Shown: positions 11,206-22,048 of the stretch, piece by piece
Layout of the letters: each line of letters begins with the position of its first letter
Numbering within the stretch: position 1 is the stretch's first letter
Assembly: GCA_963989385.1 (NCBI GenBank)
Contig: OZ022513.1
Span: 17,839,928-17,903,927 of the forward strand
Origin: Ctena decussata
Lineage: Eukaryota; Mollusca; Bivalvia; Lucinida; Lucinidae
Direction: 5' to 3'
Length of the DNA stretch: 64,000 nucleotides
Position numbers and translations under genes: made by a program
The notes under the pieces: model-generated
What the model was told of the DNA's origin: nothing
The model's input: only the letters and a program-made list of their open reading frames with translations
Database searches by the model: none

Positions 11206-12988
11206 CAGAGTCATTTTTCTTTGCCACAGATATTGGAAGTTTGCTCTGATATTTCATTGGCATCTTGTCTTCTGATTTAGGGCGGCCGCGTTGAGCTCTC
11301 TTCACATTAATACATAAGAAGTCACTGTCCTCAAAGTTATATTTTACTAGGATTTGATCTGGATTACTTTTCTGTACTTTTAACACCTTAACCTTTAGCC
11401 AATTTACTGTTTCCCCATCTAAGGTTGTTTTAAAATTTTTGAATGTTTCATTTGCAAATTTTTTTAAGTCGAAAAAATTGTCGTATCTCATTGGCACAAC
11501 CACATAAGGATTTTGTCTCCTGGCCATTTGAAAGATTGTGTCCCATTGCTCTGGCACATACAGTGTTGTTTGTTTTTTTGCATGTTCAATTGCCGAGTGT
11601 ATTGAGTCACACTCCATTTGTGTGTGGCCGGATTCTAGGAATTTTTGCTCAATTATTTCGATATGAGAGCTGTGCGAAATGGTGTGCAGCAATCCTGATG
11701 CTAAGAACTTGTTTCTGTTCTGTCCTGAGCAACAGTCTGAGTATAGAACAACGTGTCTAATGCTTGGTGGTAAAGACTTAATGTGGGACATAATGCATGT
11801 CCCTATTTCCCATGATCCCCTTTGGCCATGTGTCTCATTCCAAACGTAACATGTTCCTCTGGCATCTGACAAAGAGTAGATGGTTAGATTATAGCTGTTT
11901 AATTTTCGTTTGTAGTATGTTTGGGAAACGTTTGAACATGGACTTTGTAACACGGCTTGCAAATCAAAGGTTGCAGCAAAAATACTTTTATCACTCTTTG
12001 CTCTTTTTTTATCAGCATTTTTTTCAATTCTGGCCTGTTCTTTTCTTTTAATGTGCTCATTGTACATAGCTTGATCTGATTCAGTTATATTACCGGTTTT
12101 CTTTTTTTCATTGTATGTATTACAAGTTTGGCATGTGTCTTTTTTTGGTTTGTGAAATGAGAAATTATAATCCTTGCAAAAAACATCTCGGTACACCTTT
12201 TCAGAAACTGGCTTCATTCCGTCGTCTGCACATTTAGTTTTATATAGGTCATACATTTTTCTAATTGAGAGATCTTGGCTTAAAAATTTCCTTGATGTTA
12301 ATTTTCTTGTGTAATGGGATTCAACGGCAGGAAATGATTCTATGTGATTTTTAATGTGTCTTATTGTGTGGGCATCAGTTTTATTAGCTGGTGTATGTCT
12401 TCCTCTCCTATCAATTCCATCAAAGCTCCCATGACTTTTTCTTTTCAAAGAACATTCAATAGTTTTTTTTCCTATATTAAGTGTATTTAGGAAAAAACTT
12501 TTACAGACTTGTTTGCGTTGCTTTTCCACTGGCAGGTAATATTTTCTAGTTTCTTGTTTCCTTTTTCGCCCATACCTCTTTGATGTTGCAAGAACTTCCA
12601 CATGCTGACAAATAAAGTCTCGTTTGCGCTCGAATGTCATTGTATCATCATAATAAGATCTGAAAATATTTTGTCTACTTTCTTCGCTTACTTTTTCAGT
12701 ACATCTGTTTTTGCAGTTGTTACAAATTGCAGCAAGTACTTTCTTTGCTTCAATGATATTTTTGCTTTTATCTGAAATGTAAGCTTTGCCAGTATTTCGT
12801 TTGGTCTTTCGTATGTTCTTCTTCCATTCACGAATATTGGGTGTTTTTTTCCTTGATTGTTTTACTTTTTTTGGTGATACATAGTCTGCCTTTTTTCTTG
12901 GTGTTGCACATTTATTTGATCTTGAGTTTGGACGTTTTGTTGGGGTTTTGGTCGCATAGCTCTCATCATCAGTTGAACATTTTTGCAT
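11174..12988 (-). CDS. DDE-type transposase of the OTU element
   Basis: 604-residue frame. Residues 1-70 are Lys/Arg-rich and include WKKNIRKTKRNTG. Cys pairs near 88-96 (AICNNCKNRC) and 286-289 (CQTC) suggest zinc-binding DNA contacts. The catalytic core is likely RNase H-like: FDLQ (D342), YSDCCSGQN (D418) and GHTQMECDSIH (E459, D461), giving D-76-D-40-E spacing. I recognise this FDLQ / YSD-GQN / GHT-E-D-H pattern from uncharacterised animal proteins but cannot name a superfamily. The frame is open about 27 bases upstream of the first Met and overlaps the OTU frame by 127 nt at a -1 offset. Translation may therefore depend on frameshifting, or start independently at 12988. The C-terminus is probably broken by a one-base shift near 11205. 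Confidence 0.75.
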   Translation of the reverse strand: MQKCSTDDESYATKTPTKRPNSRSNKCATPRKKADYVSPKKVKQSRKKTPNIREWKKNIRKTKRNTGKAYISDKSKNIIEAKKVLAAICNNCKNRCTEKVSEESRQNIFRSYYDDTMTFERKRDFICQHVEVLATSKRYGRKRKQETRKYYLPVEKQRKQVCKSFFLNTLNIGKKTIECSLKRKSHGSFDGIDRRGRHTPANKTDAHTIRHIKNHIESFPAVESHYTRKLTSRKFLSQDLSIRKMYDLYKTKCADDGMKPVSEKVYRDVFCKDYNFSFHKPKKDTCQTCNTYNEKKKTGNITESDQAMYNEHIKRKEQARIEKNADKKRAKSDKSIFAATFDLQAVLQSPCSNVSQTYYKRKLNSYNLTIYSLSDARGTCYVWNETHGQRGSWEIGTCIMSHIKSLPPSIRHVVLYSDCCSGQNRNKFLASGLLHTISHSSHIEIIEQKFLESGHTQMECDSIHSAIEHAKKQTTLYVPEQWDTIFQMARRQNPYVVVPMRYDNFFDLKKFANETFKNFKTTLDGETVNWLKVKVLKVQKSNPDQILVKYNFEDSDFLCINVKRAQRGRPKSEDKMPMKYQSKLPISVAKKNDSVGSVQRTCHT

Positions 12989-14510
12989 GGAGTTGACCGT
13001 TGTTTTTTCTTATTAGTTTGAATACATGAGTCATAATGTTCAAGTCCTGGCACAATTAAGTATGCCATTTTAATGTCTTGTGCACATCCCTGATTTTCTA
13101 CCCCCATATCTGGTGTTACATGTATAATTGGACTGTGTAGCCGGCTGGAATATATTGTAATGCTTTTGGCAAGCATATTGGCTGCTGCTAGTGGAAGCAC
13201 ATCTGACATTTCAGTGTTCCAGATACCATCTGTTCCCAATTCTTCAACCAATTTTGAATAATGTTCTGACAGCTGCAATTCATCTTTTGCGTTTGTTTTT
13301 GTAATGTAGCCTATGTAATGCTTTTCGTTTTCTTCAAGATGTCTGCATAGCTTTGACCTCAGTTCATTGGTTGACATGTCAGTGTTAATTTGGTGAATTA
13401 TAGAATTGAAAAAACAGTTCCCATCTGGCTTAATAAGTTTCCTTTCTAAGCCATTACTGCTAAGGAGATTTGTTAGTCTTGTTTCAGCAAATCTTTTCAA
13501 CAATTTATTCAACTGGGAGTCCTTCTTGCTCTTGTTTAGAACTTCTTGAAGTTTACTGTCATGACGTTCTGCTACGTTTGAAGTAGCTGAGCTGCTAGTC
13601 AGTTTTCGTGTCTTTTCCATTGCCTCTTTTCTACCTTGCTCTCGTATGAGAGGGCGGATCCGTTTCCTCACCCATTTTCGTTTTCTTTTGCCACTAACAG
13701 GAGTTTGATAATCATCGGAGTATGATGAATTATCACTTGAAGGTACATAATTTTTATCAAGGTCACTATAATCACTATCAGAAAAACATGTGGCTAAGTC
13801 TACAGCTTCAACATTTTGTTTCTGTTTTCTCTTTTGTCCTTGTATCTTCTTTTGAACTTCGATCAGTGGTACATCATCATCAGAAGATTCCTGCAATGAC
13901 TGTTTTTCTTTTAAATGTGATTGTTGTTCTTTTAATTGTGATTCTTTGTCTGACTGATCCTCCTTTGGTTGATTTATATTGTCAAACTGATGTTCATTTG
14001 GCTGTGTTTTGTTTGAATGGGTATCGTTGTCAGACTGATGTTCACTTGGCTGCCTTTGGTTGTCCAACTGATACTCCTTTGGCTGAGTTTCAGTGTCAGA
14101 GTGATGTTCTTGTGGCTGAGTTTCATTATCAGACTGATTTCTATTTGATTGGGTGTCGTTGTCTGACTGTTCTTTTGCCTGCTTTTGGTTGTCCAACTGA
14201 TGCTCTTTTGGCTGTGTTTCAGTGTCAGGCTGCTGATCTTGTGGCTGTGTTTCATTGTCAATCTGACGCTCTTTTGGCTGCTTTTCATTGTCATAATGAT
14301 TTTCTTTTGACTGTGTTCTATTATCAGGCTGATGTTCTTTTGACTCTGTTTCGTTGTCCTGGTGATATACTTTTGACTGTGATTCGTAATCAGATTGATT
14401 TTTCTCTGAATGCTGCTCAGCTTCATGCTGTTGATGCTCTATTTCGTACTCGATTTTGGGGTTTTGCTCCTCAGTCTCAGACTTTATCAATGGTTGATAT
14501 GGTTTGTCAT
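12862..14510 (-). CDS. OTU-family cysteine protease exon of the transposon
   Basis: The frame is open from 14631, but a splice acceptor (ATCATTTCAG) makes 14510 the likely exon start, joining in phase 1 to the exon at 14956-15028. Numbered from the Met at 14631: 85-245 is a degenerate repeat of about 12 residues (DNETQPKEHQ type); 295-335 is Ser/Asp-rich then basic (KRKRKWVRKRIR, a nuclear-localisation type of segment); 385-540 is an OTU domain with DGNCFFNS (D403, C406), GIWNTEMSDVLPLAAA and LEHYDS (H532). OTU domains are deubiquitinases or related cysteine proteases, and the Cys/His residues are present. The frame ends CAA AAA AAG TAA, a slippery heptamer plus stop. OTU domains are known in some mobile elements. 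Its role in this element is inference. Confidence 0.8.
12865..12871 (-). promoter_or_regulatory. Candidate -1 ribosomal frameshift site (A AAA AAG)
   Basis: In the OTU frame the last codons are CAA AAA AAG TAA, so the heptamer A AAA AAG sits in the correct X XXY YYZ register directly before the stop. A -1 slip yields AAA AAA GTA AAA, which is the transposase frame. This would give an OTU-transposase fusion. No strong downstream hairpin is obvious, and an ancestral indel is the alternative. Confidence 0.5.
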
Positions 14511-14724
14511 CTGAAATGATATGATATTGTGCTATCTTTAGAGTTTGGTTCATTTGTAATGTCATATATACATCATTGAGCAATGAAATTATCTTTTTAT
14601 AAAAAATTACTGGTGCACATGTATTAAGCATCAGTTATTAAATACAATATTTTTGATTATGGTTTTCACACATAAATTAATTATTATTATTAATAATATT
14701 ATTATTGTTTTTATCATTATAACA

Positions 14725-14910
14725 GGGCAACCTCTTTATAACGACAGTCGGGGTCCATAGAAACAGACTGTGTTATAAGTGAAACACATTATATTATAAA
14801 GGGGTAGTTTTAAAAAGTGAATATAGGAATATAATCATTTGGGAGTCATGACATGACCGTGTTATAGCCAAATCCGCATTGTAATGAGTAGCGTTATAAA
14901 GGGGTTGCCC
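14725..14910. mobile_element. 186-bp MITE inside the intron of the OTU gene
   Basis: The ends are inverted repeats GGGCAACCTCTTTATAACG and CGTTATAAAGGGGTTGCCC. The interior has further TTATAA-containing words. It lies wholly within the predicted 445-bp intron (14511-14955). AT trinucleotide runs flank it and hide any target duplication. Confidence 0.7.
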
Positions 14911-14955
14911 TTATTATTTTTTATAATTATTATTATTACCATAGACTATTATTAC

Positions 14956-15028
14956 CAGTTAAGTTTCCAGTATCTAGATTTAATGGAATTGCTGTGTATA
15001 ATTCTTCATCTGACCATTCATCTTCCAT
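14956..15028 (-). CDS. First coding exon of the OTU protein
   Basis: 73 nt encoding 24 residues beginning MEDEWSDEELYTAIPL, an acidic segment. The start context CACCATGG is ideal. The donor ACTG|GTAATA ends in phase 1, matching the phase-1 acceptor at 14510, and the joined codon is Asp. A TATTTCAG acceptor lies 5 nt before the ATG, so a 5' UTR exon may precede it. The phase match and the two good splice signals support this start over the Met at 14631, whose first 40 residues look like translated intron. Confidence 0.6.
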
Positions 15029-15854
15029 GGTGTCTGAAATACGAAAATACATGCTGCCATAAGGGGCTATCAGCCAAACAAAATTGATAGAAATTATACA
15101 TAAAATAAAAATTATCATTTCAAGAAAGACTTATTAATACAGTTGACAGAAAACTTACCAAATGTTCAAAGAAATTAGACTGAATGCAAAATTATTGATA
15201 GAATGTATATGTCACCGTTTGGCAGCCACAAGGGTCTAACAGAAAAATTGAAAATAATCACCGCAAACAGTGAAAAACATTTTATAAGAATTAATTTATA
15301 GTAATGCTTGGAAGTTTATATATAAAACCCTAAGTGCTTATTATTAAATGACACTAAAATAGTAAAAACAAAACAAAAAACACTTACCCTTTAAAGCAGA
15401 ATCCATCATGAAATACACACAACTTAACTATCAGCAATGCTTTATCAGAATGTTCATCCCAAAGAGCCAGATAACATAGTGGTTAATCTATTGGGGTTAT
15501 CAAAACAAAATCAAGCTGTTATATCATTTATTGGTTGGGAAATATGCATGAACATCTTATCTTTCCATCAGTGTGGAATCAGAGATAACAAAATCTCCAT
15601 GGTGCTATCAGCACATTTATTTGCTGTTAGAACCTTTTGGCAGCACTGAAGTTACTCTTAGCTCCTTCTGGCATACATAATAATTGGCATATGTTGTTAG
15701 ACCCTAATTGTGTTATGTCATAAATAACACTAATTGTTGGAATATGATTTAAATATTTTTGGTGGATGAAGAACACATGAAAACAGATTGAAACATGATA
15801 ATAAGTCACTTTCGGTGAAAAGTGTTGATAGCCCCTTTTGGCACTCAATAGACG

Positions 15855-16122
15855 ATTTTTGCTAATATTTGCAACGCCTTCATTTTTGCTAGTATTAGCG
15901 AATCGGATTTAAGAACCTCGCCAATGTTCGACAAATTAACTTCCGAAGTGGCAATCGGATGATCGTGACTTCAAGAACTCGTCGGTATCTTGAAAGCGAT
16001 ATTACTGTAAAAACTAAAATGCGAAACTAAAACGTTAACGCGAGTTCAAATAACTGAAGTTTATATGAAAGCTGACCTTCCTATCGTCAGGGTGGTTTAT
16101 CAAAATTCCGTTTTGACAACTA

Positions 16123-16173
<51 letters not shown>

Positions 16174-17221
16174 ATTTTTGTTCACCTGATCGTCCCTCTA
16201 TATATTCATCCTGTTTGTCTATTTGAAAGACATTCGTCCTGCCTAACATCCAGGTAAGTACGGTATCGATTAATCGTGACACGCGACATCGATTAGTGAG
16301 TGATAACCTCAGGTGTGATATTTAACGATAAACAATAAACAAAAGCACACGACCAAGATAAGGCGTCTTTAATTATCATGGCTGGATATACGGAAAGAAG
16401 AGAATTTATATTTGAGTTTTACAATATGTAAATATATATTAAAATTAACGTACGTAACCAACAGAATGGTCATTATTATATATAGCTTATAAATTAATAC
16501 TACCGATGATAAGGAAAGAGATCAAATGTGACATGACTTAAATATATAAAACGTATATCAAACGAACGGAAAATGTTAAAGAAAAAAAACTGTATGGGCA
16601 AACGTTCGATGCCAAAGTAAAAAGTCACTTTTCGAGAAAAGTAAAAAGTTTGCAAAGACCAGGAACTGAAACAATCAAAATCCAAATCCAGCCCTCAAAC
16701 CATAGAAAGATTATCTAGAATGCTTTAAAACAGTTTGATACTGGTATCCGTCTAGAATTATTTGGAAATGGTAAAATGACGAGGGAGTTTTTTCTACCTG
16801 TTATCAGTTTTCGCTGTTGTTACAGAGTGCAAAAAATGAAAGACGGCAATAATGTTACTTATTGGCTTCGCGTGAACATGTACCATACGGTATGGGAAGA
16901 CTCAGATCAGTCTGCGCGGCCGATCCTGCAATTTTCGCAGAAACAATATTTGATTTATGAAGAATCTGAAACAAACTGAGAAGAGAACTTTGGTAAGTCT
17001 GAATTAATGCGTAGACTGGTTCCAGTATTGACTACTTCCGCACATGGCGTATGTTCATTTTTCAAATTAAAGGCGCCTTATCTTGTCCTTGTACGTTGTT
17101 TATTAATACTCGTTAAATCACACCTGCATGGATTGTGTATTATCAATAATCGAATATCGCTGGTTTATCGATACCGCGTATATTTCAACAAATATTCAGG
17201 CAGTCAAGGTCGATGTACAAT

Positions 17222-17252
<31 letters not shown>

Positions 17253-18077
17253 CAGTCGGCGTAAAAATGACCAAAAATTGGCGAAAATGTAAACTAGAAA
17301 GAGCAAACTTTTGCTAGGCTAAAACGAACCGCAGTTAATCTAAATAACTACCGTAATGGCGGTTTTCTCGCGGAGATGAATGAGCTATCCTATCACACCA
17401 TGATCTGTCCTATAATAAATATCATAGGGCATATTTAGTAGTTTTGAATTCCGGTCTGATTTTCTTGTTTTTATTCCTTTCTAACTTTTTATTTAATTTC
17501 ATTCTGTTTTTTTTTTTTTTTTTTTAATTATTATTATTGTTTCAATTTCTTTTCTGATAAATATCGGAAAGGAAATGTCCGTTCCGGAGTTTCGTAGGTA
17601 AAACTTGAAGATATTTTTCTATCGACGAGAGCGCTTGTTATGAGGAAAATGTGATAATTTGATTGGATACGATGGAAATTGCGCCCATCCGATGAAATGC
17701 TATTGCAGTGGGAAATTCAATTTACGAATAGGCCGTCGGCCAAGGGTAGTAAAGAACAAAGTGGACTTAGTACCCTTGGCTTGCGAAGATGGTTGTATTG
17801 CTATTCATGATCGATTAATACTGTTCGTTCCTTTCGGATGTGCTTCTTAGTTACAAAGGATCGTCTTTTCAGCGCCAATGAAATAATTTATTGAATTTTG
17901 TTAGAGCCATTTCACTATACAGTAATTTGTGAGCATTCTTTCAAGATACTGCAAAAGTAACAGCAGTATACATTTAATGATAATGCAAAACAAAGCCGTA
18001 ATCATTTTCCTTCCTCTAAAAAGCGTTTCTGATAATATTACTCATAAATATACTCAAAAAATACGAAAATACAATTG
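15855..18077. other. AT-rich stretch with two complementary tetranucleotide arrays
   Basis: Contains (CTAT)n at about 16121-16173 and its complement (GATA)n at about 17221-17252, plus a poly(T) run at about 17507-17526. About 15860-16060 and 17255-17350 share short words such as TTTTGCTAG and GCGAAA but no alignable block was established. No coding region is supported. Confidence 0.45.
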
Positions 18078-18237
18078 GGGCCGAAATGTCTAAGGGGCCG
18101 AGATGACTAGGGGCCGAAGTGTCCTTGGGGCCGAGATGACTGGGGCCGAGGTGACTGGGGCCGAAGTGACTGGGGCCGAGATAGTTTGGGGCCGAAGTGT
18201 CTAGGGGCCGAGATGGTTTGGGGCCGAAGTGTCTGTA
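18078..18237 (+). repeat. Minisatellite of GGGGCCGA(A/G)(A/G)TG-type units (plus orientation)
   Basis: About eleven units such as GGGGCCGAAGTGTCTA and GGGGCCGAGATGACTA. It is the inverted partner of 9100-9272. GTAAATCGATTACGTCACTCG follows its end, and a similar CGATTACGT precedes the other arm, so the inverted homology extends beyond the units. Confidence 0.85.
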
Positions 18238-20154
18238 AATCGATTACGTCACTCGTAAACGATTGGCTGAAAATATTTATTATGGCTAAATAACGTCACG
18301 CAGTGATTCTTGAAAAAAGGGTACAATTGTGAAAAAACCATGTCGCCGATGTTAAACAGACACATACACGAACATGCTTCAGACTAAATAGGTGACGTAT
18401 TGTTATTTTGGCAGTGTAATATATATATGCAAACCTTGTGATATTCCCAGTAGGGTTTTAGACGCTAAGCCTTGAATTTTTTACGATGCTTTTGTGTTGG
18501 GGTATGCTTTTTTCGACTGTCGCAAGCAGAGTAGCTATAATAAACACCTTTGATAAACAAGGTTATTGCTAAAAGCAAGGTCAAATTTCTTTACCATTTA
18601 CAAATCCTAGGTTGACCGATGTCTCGTGTAGTTCCATTCTGTTTCTAATCCGTTCATTTACAAAAATAATTGAAAAAGTTCCTTGTCGCCAAAATGCTAC
18701 TCACCTACCCTAACGATTTCTAAGCCCCACCTATAAACAACAGTGAATGGATATCGTGATGGAAAATGAGTCTGTTTTAGTACCAGGATATCCATAGAAA
18801 TAAAAAGGATAAGAACCAATTCACTTGTTACACTAAAATCTTAGTAAGCAGCTTTAAGTTCACATTTTCATTTGTCACTTTTCACAGCCTCCCCTCCGTA
18901 ACGGTCCTTTTCTGAAACATTAGGTCTTTTGCAAACTGTTCTCTATTAGTTTGCGACTGTGTAACAAGGATGTGGTTTATAAAAACCAATTTCATCCTTT
19001 TATGATTCATAACTTATTGTACACTACCTGATTTGTCTCATGTCTTCTCCCCTCCGTAACAGCTCCCCTCCGTAACTTAATCTTTGACCCAAACCACCGT
19101 GGTGATTTTGAAGTAAGTACCACAGTCAAATGAAATATACGTTTCTTTAAAACAACAGAAAGCAGAAAAGAACGATTTCTGTCATTTGAGTTTCATAATT
19201 TTTCAGATATTTAATCGACTCCAGGTAATAAATTTTGTCCAATTTATCTACTTAGCGTGTGATCAACGGAAACATATACATTTATTTCCCGATCTTTGTA
19301 TACTCTAGTTAGTATAGATAGGAGATAGGGATAAAACATATAACATGTGAACTTGCGGTCATTCAGTGCAGAAATGACCGACCAAATTGTGTCGTTACGG
19401 AGGGGAGAAAAACTCCATAAACTGACAGTTCACAAACGAAATGCATTCTTATGGTCCCTGATAGGTGGAAAGTCCAAGTGAACACGTTCTAGTATTGAAC
19501 CTGCTATGCTTAAATAGATAAAACCGTTTTTGAATGAAAATTTATGAAAATTATTTTGGCTGCTCCGTTACGGAGGGGAGCTGGTTAATTCGATCGTTCG
19601 ATATGCGAAAAAATCAGAATTTGGTAACTGGTATTGTAATAAGCTGGCAGAATAAATCAGACTTCCTGTAAGATAAACGTCTTTACAAATTATACAGATG
19701 AGGCATGGACACTTTTCAGGAAACAAGTACGTTACGGAGGGTAGAAAATCGTTACGGAGAGGAATTCAGGCGCTTAAAACAGCGGTTATAAGAGTCCAGT
19801 TGCATAGGCGGTTATAAACATGTTCTGTCTTAGTCTTTACTATGAAACTGTAATTTTGTTCTTAAAATACGTCCACTATGTTAAAAAAACTTCTAGTGCC
19901 ATGATGGAAAAGGTGCAAATTTTAATAAAAGGCAGCTGAATGCTATTGAAGTATGTATACCAGAACTAACCTCGGGAATGTTATTTCAAGATCCATAAAT
20001 TTTAGCATCACAGACAGTTTATAAGAACGAAAATAAAGCCGATTCGTGACAAAGCCAAGAACGTTGTCTGTTGCGCAACCAAAGACACAGATCAGCTTCA
20101 TAAGGCCTGAAGAAAGCGATTTTATGTCCAATATAACAGTATTTCAGTCATATC

Positions 20155-20298
20155 AGGACGGTGGAAGGGTGATATTGAAAAGCTTGTGCAATGGAACCCC
20201 TTTTTCGGTTTGGAAGATTTCCGCCTCCAGGGGATCTCGAGCCGGTTCTACTAGAACAGCAGGCCAGCACGTAACCTACTGAGCTATCGGAGCTCCTC
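20155..20298 (-). mobile_element. tRNA-headed SINE fragment
   Basis: Minus-strand 20298-20226 resembles a tRNA: GATAGCTCAGTAGG as A box and GGCTCGAGATCCC as a diverged B box. A short unrelated body follows to about 20155. A poly(C) run and CCCCACCCCC-type sequence lie next to it (20300-20325). Confidence 0.5.
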
Positions 20299-21462
20299 TC
20301 CTGCCCCCCCCCCCCCCACCCCCCGCCGTATTCTGCTCCGACACCCGTCACTACACAACCCTCCCTCCCCACCCCCCGTAAAAAAGTACAAAAGAAAAAC
20401 GACAGAAGAGAACAGGTTTAAGGGAATAAACCTTAGAGATAACAGATAACAACAATTCAATACTGCACATTATGTAAAGCCAGACAAAATAAAGCTTTTT
20501 CTGCATAAATACACGGGCAAACCAGAGCAACACGTAGACTTTCCAGGGGCCACCCAAAGATATACATGAACGTATACATGTCCTCGAGTAGCCCAAGGAG
20601 CACCCGGGCACCACCCTAGTTCACACTTTAGCGGTTATGCCGAAAGTGCTCATACTAAATCCATTCGAGGCTTGCAAAGATGCCATATTTCAGTAGACCA
20701 GTTGAACCACATATTTCCTAATATTATCACTGTGATATCCAAAACAGGAATTACTTCATGACAACTCCAAGAATGCGTATCAATAATGACTTTTCGAAGT
20801 TACCGAAATTTACGAAGTCAGGGAAGATACTGGAATCACAACTTGTCTTGTGCCCTTAAAGAGTTATCAGTAATAAATAAGATAACGTATGACGCACGCA
20901 AACCTTTCTACCCTCCGTAACGAAAATCATTGTCGGAGAAAATGACAAAAGAATGGTAGACAGGGCAGATTATGATTAGGTACTATCTGTAGGTGTTCAA
21001 AATGTCGACAGCACTGACCAACTCTGGATAATTTTTGGTTTTCATGATTTACTTTTTTACCTATGATGGATGGTCATATTTCGAATTCGTTACTCTTAAT
21101 GATATATAATTTGCTTCAAATAGCAGCGTCATTGCATTAATATAATATCAACTGATCTGTATTTAGAAGAAAAAGGTTGGAATTAAGAAGATACGCCCCA
21201 CTTCTAAGGATTTTTTATGAAAATAAAAATGCATATTTTGCATATGCTAAATGCACTCCCCTCCGTAACGAAAACGGTAGTTTGAGAAAATGTTCACAAT
21301 ACACTTACAAATACCATATATCACTAAAAGTGCCATATAAAGTTATCACTGATAGGTTCGTGAGCTGTTTCAGTCACTGGCACTTTTAATGGCTTGGCTA
21401 ATTTGTTCATTGCTTGAAAAGTAAAACGGGGAGTTTTATTAAATTGTTCATTTAAAGAAAGC

Positions 21463-22048
21463 GGTCCGTGGAAACACCCCAAACCACCCCAAAACATCCC
21501 AAACCACCCCAAACCACTTTATATCACCCCAAACCAGCCTCCCTGGATACAAACTAGAACCCCGACCCCTCCCCCACCAAGACACCGACATTTCAGGTCA
21601 GTTGGCGAGTATTATTTCTTTCCTCCCCTCCACCCCCTACATTTTTAATTAACGTGCCACTGCGCAAGGGGTGGGGTTCTAGTTTGTATCCTGGGTGGCT
21701 GGTTTGGAGTGGTATAAATGGTCGCCCCTCCTCCCCCGCCCCGCCCTGCGTGACATACATTAACGTACAAAATAATTTACTTTATTATACTGAGATTATT
21801 AATTTTTCGTTAATATTTAAACCCGAAGTTATTAAAAGAGATACATACATACATATCATGGGTAAACACTTAAAGTGTTCTTATTAAAGTGTTCTTTTTA
21901 CTTTGAATCTATATAAATACTGTTTGGGATGGGTGGGAGCGGTGTTGGTGTATGTGTGGATGGGACAGGGGGTGATGTGAATCTGGGGAGGCTGGTTTGG
22001 GGTGGTTTGGTAGAGGTTTGGGGTGGTTTGGGGTGTTTCCACGGACCC
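21463..22048. mobile_element. 586-bp MITE with 9-bp target duplication, nested
   Basis: Starts GGTCCGTGGAAACACCCC and ends with its complement. Both termini continue as CCCAAACCAC-type tandem repeats (about 21475-21535 and 21985-22040). AAAGAAAGC flanks it at 21454-21462 and 22049-22057. Nine-base duplications are usual for Mutator-like elements (family knowledge). A second inner pair of inverted repeats (GATACAAACTAGAACCCC near 21545 and its complement near 21670) lies inside. Confidence 0.8.

Larger units (their letters stand above)
10686..15854 (-). mobile_element. 5.2-kb DNA transposon encoding an OTU protease and a DDE transposase
   Basis: The ends are inverted repeats: CGTCTATTGAGTGCC(A)RAAGGGGCTAT starts at 10686, and its complement ends at 15854. 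A 4-bp direct repeat ATTT lies immediately outside both ends (10682-10685 and 15855-15858). Related motifs (GGCASCCAAAAGGKGCTATC and shorter variants) recur inside both ends: about 10890-10967 as an inverted pair, and 15047, 15218, 15602, 15633 and 15825. They are plausible transposase-binding sites. The minus strand encodes a small first exon, an OTU-domain frame and a transposase frame. The superfamily is unassigned: several eukaryotic superfamilies make 4-bp duplications. Confidence 0.8.

Noticed and set aside
13722..14519. 265-codon plus-strand open frame
   Set aside because: It lies antisense to the repeat-rich part of the OTU protein; codon periodicity of the coding minisatellite keeps the opposite strand open. 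No domain or start signal.
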